From positions 44,462,855-44,526,854 of the forward strand of contig OY829543.1 in NCBI GenBank assembly GCA_963691705.1: a stretch of DNA of 64,000 nt. Reading direction: 5' to 3'. This document shows, piece after piece, positions 57,067 to 64,000 of the stretch. A program made the translations under genes and the position numbers. The stretch is from Viola odorata (taxonomy: Eukaryota > Streptophyta > Magnoliopsida > Malpighiales > Violaceae). Numbering within the stretch: position 1 is the first letter of the stretch; every line of letters begins with the position of its first letter. The notes under the pieces were generated by a model. It saw nothing but the letters and a program-made list of their open reading frames with translations. It was not told the DNA's origin and ran no database searches.

Positions 57067-57660
57067 GGTTGGCATGATTCCACTGAAGCATATCTATGTC
57101 CTGCAAATAGGAAGGAAGCAAACACGAAGCAGCAACATATAGAAAAAGGAGAGAGCAATTGATAATGTGAGAAATATCGCATATTCCTACAATTAAACCT
57201 CGGCTTGCCCCCAAGCCTTTTGTTAGGATGAAAATGACCTCTTTGTTTAAAATAAAATAATTTCAAGCAATTTTTTTGGAAAAATGTTAGTCCAAATTTC
57301 GTTATATAAACATGATTGATTCAAGTCTAGATAACGTCTGCGTCTTGTTCAGGAAATAACGACCTCAAGAACAAGACTTTCCCATGACAACGTAAACGTA
57401 AGCAACCCTCACTAGGTATTAGTGTTTGCACTCACGTTCGGAAAATAAGGCTACGTGTTTACACTCCTAAAAATGCAATAAACATAGCACAAAAATTAAA
57501 TTTGCAATGTCAATCCGAGTGAAAGATGCACATGCATGGGCCTGCTAGTAATCAAGAGGACTTTGCGAGGGAGAAAAAAAGGAGGAATTTGTAGAAGAAA
57601 AGGAAAAGTGTTGTGTTGTTGTTTTTGTATTTTTTTTTTGCGAAAGGTTTTAATGAGTTT
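57067..57660. other. Non-coding LARD interior
   Basis: AT-rich with short Cys/Phe-rich frames lacking family signal. Nothing further was recognised. Confidence 0.4.
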
Positions 57661-57785
57661 GTGCTCGACGACTGATTGTGACGATGGCAAAGTACGATGA
57701 TCAATGCTCGACGATTTGATTGCGGCGAGGGCAAAGTGTGGTGAACAATGCTCGACGATTTGATTGTGGCGAGGTCAAAGTGCAC
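57661..57785. repeat. Short tandem array D, about 52 bp x 2.5
   Basis: Unit built on TGCTCGACGATTTGATTGTG and GCGAGGGCAAAGTG. Copies begin near 57661, 57705 and 57750. Confidence 0.7.
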
Positions 57786-58620
57786 AAATTCTTGAATCTT
57801 TGCTGGAGATGTTCCTTCTGGATTGTTTTGGGGGCACCATGCCCAAGTTTGCAATATTCGCACGAAATGATCTTTTTTTCTTTTTGAGATTATTTTATTG
57901 TTGATGTTTGACCATTTTTTTTGTATGTACTTGCTTCTACTGTTCTTTTATTGATTGTGTTCTTTGAACAATTTTTTTTTTAACATGCAAAGCAAGTACA
58001 ATTTTTGTTTGGTATGTCATCCTCTATGTCTTTGGCAGAAGCCTCCAAGTCTTGATTTATTTGGCCTTCTTCTGGCGTTGATTTGCCAGCGATCCTCTAA
58101 GGGCTCCCTTGTCATTCCCTTGCTTGATGTGTAACTCCAATTTAGCGGTCCCAATCGAGCACTACTCACTTGGTTAGGAAATAAGAGGCTTTTGGGTGTT
58201 TGATAGAGTCGTACATGGTGTACAAAGTATGTAAAAAAGTTTAAAAATGAAAAATGTGGAAGAAAAACAAAAGCAAAGTCCAATGTCATCTTACTGTTAT
58301 CCCATGTCTGATGGTTCATGTACCATGGATATTATGCAAATCTAACTAGCACTTTAGCTTAGCATTTACACTCATGAAGGAAATAAGGCGTGAAGGCCCA
58401 AAATGCTCGCAGGGATACGTTTGTGACTGCTTATGTCTAAAACATGTCATGGATATAAGAGTTTAATAGACAAGACCATGTATGTTATATAATTTCTAAT
58501 GAACGTACAAGTTTTTCATGATGCAATAAAAATGACGAATATGTTTGATTTACGGAATGTTTAAAACGTAGGATTTTCGAGCCAAGCAATATATATTTAT
58601 TATATATTTTTTCTTGCAAC
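57786..58620. other. Non-coding LARD interior
   Basis: No coding, RNA or repeat signal beyond T-rich runs near 57899-57980. Confidence 0.4.
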
Positions 58621-58639
58621 AACGTAAATTGTGGGAATT

Positions 58640-58720
58640 TTAAAATTGCGAAAACATAAATTGCGGAAACATAAATTGCGAAACATAAATTGCGGAAAGG
58701 GAAATTGCGAAAACGTAAAG
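58640..58720. repeat. Short tandem repeat, about 15-17 bp
   Basis: Copies of ATAAATTGCGGAAAC with one- or two-base differences, four to five in a row. Confidence 0.75.
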
Positions 58721-59010
58721 GACAACTTCCCAAAAAAATGAGCTTTGACATTTTTCAACACCTTCTTTTGGTCGTCCCTTCAGTTGCTTGCCCCTAAGTT
58801 TACAAATCTCGTTGCACCTGAAATGAAGAGGGATTTAAATAGTAAATTCACAGGAAAAAGGTATCCCAAGATGTTGAATTTTGAAATTAACGAGAAAAAA
58901 ACAGAAATATTGAAAAGAACACATGAGTTGCCTCCCACAAAGTGCCCTTGTTTATGGCCGTAGGCTTGACTAATGGCAAAGCTTCCTTGCGATCAAAATT
59001 GGCCAAAAGT

Positions 59011-59028
59011 GGGGGGGGGGGGGGGGGG
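59011..59028 (+). repeat. Run of 18 G
   Basis: Uninterrupted G tract in the LARD interior. A 17-G run is in the Tat LTR at 17329-17345. The length is likely uncertain in the assembly. Confidence 0.9.
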
Positions 59029-59589
59029 ATCGCCGCACAAAATTTTGATGAAAAGTGGGGTAATAGCTCACTTTTTAGGAGCTATCGTTTATCCTGAAAA
59101 AAGAAAACAATAGTGAGTATAAGTGATAACATGCATGGCATGAAATCCTGAGGCCACCATTCACTCTCTCGGCTACACTTTCACTTGATACTTTTACGGG
59201 GTGCGAAAAGACGACGCATCTTGGATTGGCGTTTTCGGTGGAGATATAAAGGAAGCTTTTATTCATTCCAACGATGTAACGTGATCTTGGATGCTACCAA
59301 TGAAAACCCTCAAAGAAAACCGGTGCAAGTAGCTAATGTTATTATGCTCGGAAGATCTCCTTTTAAGGTGTGTTTGCGAGCATGCCCTTGATAGACGCGC
59401 GAGGCCTCATGTCAAAAGGACTCATCACGAGGAGTAGAGCGACGAAAGTCATGTTATGGATCAGAGCTATGAGGAACAAGGACCTATCTCTTGATGAAGG
59501 ATGGGTCTTGGTGATGGCTTCAGATCATGTTTAGAAGCAGAAGAACCGATATGGTGCGAGGAGAGGCAACAAATCGCATTTTTCGACGA

Positions 59590-59935
59590 AACTGTGTGTT
59601 TTAGGCGTGATGACGACGGAGTTACAACGTAATGACGTCGTGGGTGACGTGATCACACCATGATCAAGACGTGATGAAACCGTGGGAAGATCTTCCAGAC
59701 CTGATGTTTCTGAAGCTAGCGTAATGACGCTGAAGAGGCGACGTGATGACGTCGAGGTAACTCGAGTCCGTCATATTTTGGGCGTAATAACGCCGGCCAC
59801 AGGGCTTGATGACGCCAAGGCTGTCTTGACACTTCTGATGTTGGCGTAATGACACTGCAGGTGCGACGTAATGACGCTGAGGATGACGTGATGATGCCGA
59901 GGTCAGGACGTGATGACGCTAGAAATTATTGGTGC
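59590..59935. repeat. TGACG-rich imperfect repeats
   Basis: At least nine TGACG cores in about 345 bp, many in the form GCGTRATGACG, with one GTGATCAC. The phrase ATTTTGGGCGTAATAACGCC near 59776 resembles ATTTTGGGCGTGATCACGCC near 37552 in the gypsy tail. TGACG is the core bound by plant TGA-type bZIP factors; binding here is inference. Confidence 0.65.
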
Positions 59936-61598
59936 GCACAAAATGGTGTGTTTTTTTTAAGGGTTCTTCAGCCTCGTATTGTAATAACCTCATATATTGA
60001 TAATCAATCTTTGGACGAAGAACTAAGTTGAGATCACTCCTTCCTTTGTTCATCATCATTCATTTTTTTGAGGAAACCAAGGCTTGTAAATGTCATTTCG
60101 TGTGAGGCATGCGTGCATTGCTTGCGATCCTGTGGCCTTCGAATTTTGTGTATGCCCATGATGAATCAGCCGCGTCTGACTCTTCCTTCTTTTTTGTTCA
60201 TCTTGTGTTTGTTATCAACGCCTTTCGTGTTTTAGCCAAGTGGAAATTTCAAGCAAATCTCGTCTATGCTGGCCAAAACAAAACAGCGTGCAGTCAAAAG
60301 CGAGAAGAAACAGCCATCCTCGCGTCTAGATTGTTTGTGAGAGATGTTCTACCCATAAAATTCTGAAATTTACCATGCAAAAACTTCAACCTGTTATTTA
60401 CGTCTTTCATGTTTTAGACGAGTGGAAACTCTGAGCAAATCGTATCCATATTGGCCAAAACAAAATAGTGCACGGCTGAAACCGAGAAGAAACGGTTATC
60501 TCCGCGTTTATCATCATTTGGTCTATATTTTTTTTTTGAGTGTGTTTTCATCTCAAGGGTTAGCCTTTTGTGTTTTTTTTTTTGGCTCTATATGTGGTTT
60601 ATTTGGGGGAAGGTTGTTTTGATAATGGGCGATAGCATTTTGATGTCCTTTGGATGTGTGAAGTGAAAGAAAAATGCATTCCATAATTATCCAAATAATT
60701 ACGAACTTTGTCATTGATTTTTCAAAAAAGGGCTACAACCATTGTAAGTCAGATTTGACTATCTAGATCTACCCAAAGCCAGTAGACAAAGTCTAGGAAC
60801 ATTGTTACATGGGGTGAAAGAAAAAAAAAACTAAGCAACTGATGCTTGATTCTGAAGGTGTCCATCTTGGAAGTCGGAATCTGTTTGTTCCTCCCAAAAG
60901 TATTCTAACGACGCAATCTCCCTTTTTCTGCATCTCCACTTCTTCCTTCCTAATCTTGGCCCTAATATCGGGAATGAAACTGAATTTCAACGTATCCCCT
61001 CGTGTAGCTTGGTTCTCAAAACTTCTTCCCCCAAAAATATCAAGTGAAAGTAACGTAGGCACTGTCATTTGAACAAGCAGGATGGGTCCTGGGGAAAGAT
61101 AGAGTTCAAGTGTTAGTAAACTGAATAAATTATTTTACTAAGTTTTTTTTTTATTCACCTGCATCGCAAAAATTATGTGAGAAAAAAAACGTAGAAACAC
61201 GACAATCAAAGCTATGATAAAGCAAGTATGATGCACATGATGAGGGCTTTTGACGTCGACTAATTTCTAACAGCCGAAGGTTCCCGAACGATACCATAGA
61301 ATGGTCCCTAAAGTGTCGGCCAGTGTCAACCGATTCCTTGCTGAACCAGACAACCTATTGATTTCAGGGGTTCAAATGAGTTGGGTTTGGTGAACATTAC
61401 CTAGGACTTGAGTCCCAGGGTGTCACTACTCCCCTTCCTAACCTATTTGGTAAGCGGCCCCTGGGTGTAGGGCCTATGCATGAGATGCGTATGACAGTTC
61501 ATCAAAGCATGTAATAAATAATCACGAAAATAGTTTATCAAAGCGAGTAAATAATAAAAAAACAAACACCTTAAAAAAACCGGCTTCGACCCTAAATT
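59936..61598. other. Non-coding LARD interior and leader
   Basis: Contains a loosely repeated block (GTGGAAATTTCAAGCAAATC near 60240 and GTGGAAACTCTGAGCAAATC near 60422, each followed by GGCCAAAACAAAA) and T-rich tracts. An 87-codon minus frame at 61068-60805 has no recognised family. No gag or pol signal is seen. Confidence 0.45.
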
Positions 61599-61617
61599 CC
61601 CCAGTGAAGTCGCCAAA
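61599..61617 (-). promoter_or_regulatory. Primer binding site of the LARD
   Basis: The minus strand just after the LTR end (61619) reads TTTGGCGACTTCACTGGGG. It resembles the PBS used by large plant gypsy elements of the Ogre/Tat group, possibly matching tRNA-Arg; the tRNA identity is inferred. Confidence 0.65.
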
Positions 61618-61618
61618 C

Positions 61619-64000
61619 TGTTGCACCCCCTTTTCGGTTTTCACGCGAATAGGTTCAGGACGGATGTGAAGCATAAATGGATGCCTCGCATGATGCAATG
61701 AAATTGCCACCCTATTTTCCAGGTTTAGGGAACCTAATCGTCATGGCATAAAAATAAAAACTAAGGCACAATTGGTCTAAACCAAAGAACAACGGTTCGA
61801 GGTCGTATTTATGGACTCGGGAAGGTGTTAAGCACCCGAGTCACATCCTTAAAAAGGTTACCGGTGAAAAGGTGTTCGGAAGGGACAATAAGAAAAACAC
61901 ATAAGTTAGCCCTCATAGGAAACGCCACTTTAGTATTCTTAGGGCCGTGACAACTTCGGGACAAGTTGGGTCAACATTGGGACAAGTATTTCTGCTTGAT
62001 GGAATGGTTACCGTTTTCTACTAAAGTGAGCGATCCGTTATTATCATCGGGCCATGCATGATTAATTAATTATTATGTGACCCTATCATGGATAAAACTA
62101 GCAAAATACCATTTTAATGAATGCAAATAACCGTGTGGGATCGAAGCCACCATACACATGTATCAATGCATAAAAATTAATTACATGGCATAAAAAGCAA
62201 GTGATTTAAACACGTATACATGTGCGTTGATTTTAATTTCTAATAATTCTAAATGTCATGCGTACGATTATGATATGAGTTTTTTAACATTTCGAAATAG
62301 CATGCATACGAATAATATTTGTGGAAAACCTTGAATAAATAAAAGAGACTAGAAGGGCGTACTTGCGAGCGAAGATTTGATTTTACCCTATAAAATGAGA
62401 TCATTAGTACGAGTAAACAAATATCAAGTGATTAAATAAAATGATTTAACAATTAAAAAATAAGTAAAACAATCAATTAATTGATTAAAATCAAGCAAAT
62501 TAATTATTTGATAATTAAATGCAAATGATTAATTAACAATTAAAAATAAGTAAATTAATTAATTAAATATTACAAACAAAATACAAATGATTAATTAACA
62601 ATTAAAAACAAGTAAATTAATTAATTAAATATTACAAACAAACAAAGGATACGAAATACTTACGGTGAGCCGAAAAAACTAGGCCTAGCAGTTGGGCTCA
62701 AAACAGTCCAGCACCAAAATAGACCAGCCCAGCCCGTGTGTGGGCGGCCTGACCCTCTCTTCTCTCTAGCTGGGTTTGCACAAGGCGCAACCCACTCCTT
62801 CCTTCCTTTCCTCACACTGGGCTAGGAGCGGCCTAGCTTCCTTTCCTTCGCCTGAGCCAAGCCAAGGCAGCCCACTCCTTCTTTCCTTCCTCCGCTTGGG
62901 TCGAAGGTCAGCAGCCCACCTTCCTTTTAAATTAAAACAGCCAGCCTCAGCCTATCACCTTTCCCTCTCTCTACTATTCTTCTTCTTCCTCCAGCCAACC
63001 TACAACTAAACAATTCCAAACCAAACAGCCAGTAACTCCAAATCAAGCAAATCAATTAAATTAAAAGCAGCAACAATTAAATCAACAAGAAAGCAATTAA
63101 TTGAATTGAAACAACAATAATTAATTTCACCAAGGCTAGCAATTAAACGAAACAGAGGAAAATTAAATCAAAACAATAGGTAATTGGACGAATCGAATCA
63201 GCGAAATTAATTAGAAATAGCAGTGATTTAATTGAAAGCAACAATTGATTTAACTAAAACAGAAGCAATTAATTTAAATTGAAACAGAGGCAATTTAGAT
63301 AATTGAAAGGCAATAAGTTGAAAGCAAAGCAGAGGGAGAGCATCAAATAAAAGGGGGGACTAAAGCATGAAATTGGCCCCCTTCTCTTTCGTTGCTTGAG
63401 GTGCTCTATTTATAGGCAAGGCAGCTGCGAGGTATGTGGTGAAACGCGTGCGCGTGGGCGTGGGCGCGGGTTTCAACGGCGAGTGGCTTGGGCAGTCCGG
63501 AGTGGTGAGCAAGTTTTGTGTTTTGTGGCTGGGAAGAAATGGAAGCTTCCGTCGATGGGAAAGGAAGCGACAGGCATGTGCAAAACATAATTTTTGCATT
63601 GAAGGCTCGCGGACAAGGGAAAGATGATGATGAAAATGAATTAAATGGTGATGGTAAGGGTTGAAAAAATGGTGAGTCGTTGATCTTGCATAAAAATAAG
63701 TCAAGATGATGATCAACGGCTGAGATGGATGCTGCAATTTATGCATTAACGCATATTAATTGTGGCACGAACTGGACATTTTTGGTTCGAGCTACGGACT
63801 CGCTTAAACTAAAAATAAATTCGAACCGAAAGTACTAAAAGGTGCAGAAAAATAAGGCAAAATAAATAGTATACATCGAATAAATAGAAAGTTCAATTTA
63901 ACGCATTTATTTTCTCGTTTGAAAATGTCAAACGTTCAAACACAAAATAAATGTCTTTACGATAAAAATTGAATGAAACCAAACTAGATGACGTGAAAGA
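61619..64000 (-). repeat. 5' LTR of the LARD, cut by the window end
   Basis: The plus strand starts TGTTGCACCCCCTTTTCGG. From about 61908 it runs parallel to 45023-47069, then to 54734-55247, with the copia absent. A minus-strand TATA box is near 63404-63414. A two-copy AT-rich duplication (TGATTAATTAACAATTAAAA) lies near 62525-62640. Confidence 0.85.

Larger units (their letters stand above)
45023..64000 (-). mobile_element. Large retrotransposon derivative without gag-pol (LARD-like)
   Basis: On the minus strand: 5' LTR 64000 (cut by the window) to 61619, PBS at 61599-61617, a 6.4-kb interior 61618-55248, PPT at 55248-55262, and 3' LTR 55247 to about 45023. The 3' LTR is entered by a copia element (47070-54728) and lacks about 290 bp at its far end. 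The interior holds no frame with gag, protease, RT or integrase signal, only tandem arrays. Long LTRs plus a large non-coding interior define LARD-type elements, which depend on a helper element. Confidence 0.8.

Noticed and set aside
60805..61068. 87-codon minus-strand frame in the LARD leader
   Set aside because: No recognisable domain; kept only as a note in the non-coding interior.

Overview
The window is plant nuclear DNA, most likely from a eudicot. The signs are spliced genes with GT..AG introns, a PR-4 (hevein-Barwin) pathogenesis-related gene, Ty1/copia and Ty3/gypsy elements of plant-specific lineages, and AT-rich spacers. The species cannot be named from sequence alone. Nearly everything is transposable-element DNA, stacked by repeated insertion. 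The host-type genes seen are one PR-4 gene broken by a stop codon and several gene fragments carried inside a DNA transposon.

Left block (1-24439). Positions 1-1497 are the outer part of a large LTR on the minus strand. From 1498 to 17597 lies a minus-strand Ty3/gypsy element of the Tat type: 5' LTR 17007-17597, gag, pol, a seven-copy 3' tandem array, and a spliced antisense gene (1750-3913) with its own TATA box. Its RNase H region is split by a complete but shortened Athila-like element (6821-12833, two 1389-bp LTRs, TSD ATAAC) that keeps only gag and protease. The Tat element sits in the env-like region of Athila element A (plus strand, 3' LTR 19904-21510). A in turn abuts the 3' part of Athila element B (3' LTR 23188-24439).

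Middle block (24440-45022). The PR-4 gene (24896-25738) has two well-formed exons but a TGA in place of the first hevein cysteine. It is followed by an LTR fragment split by a 3.0-kb copia element that has only gag and protease (26318-29322, TSD AATTA). Next come AT-rich DNA with a SINE-like sequence, then pieces of minus-strand gypsy elements. One has a gag split by a solo LTR (33785-35102, TSD TAATC). The other has its pol (37515-44104) split by a 3.8-kb DNA transposon (38845-42673, TSD TTA). That transposon carries parts of calnexin, ribosomal protein P1 and an RNase H-like gene. The predicted calnexin and P1 exons splice in one open frame, which makes a candidate chimeric gene; this is the most notable item in the window.

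Right block (45023-64000). This is a large minus-strand retroelement with LTRs of about 2.8 kb, a PBS and a PPT, but no recognisable gag or pol (LARD-like). Its 6.4-kb internal region holds several tandem arrays with 54-, 45- and 97-bp units. Its left LTR was entered by a copia element (47070-54728, TSD AATGC). The copia pol was then entered by a 3147-bp solo LTR (47998-51144, TSD AACTC) of the same family as the LARD.

Most of the stop codons that break these elements look like C:G to T:A changes (Trp, Gln or Arg codons to stop), which fits decay of methylated repeats. LTR pairs differ by roughly 2-3% by eye, so the insertions are not very old.
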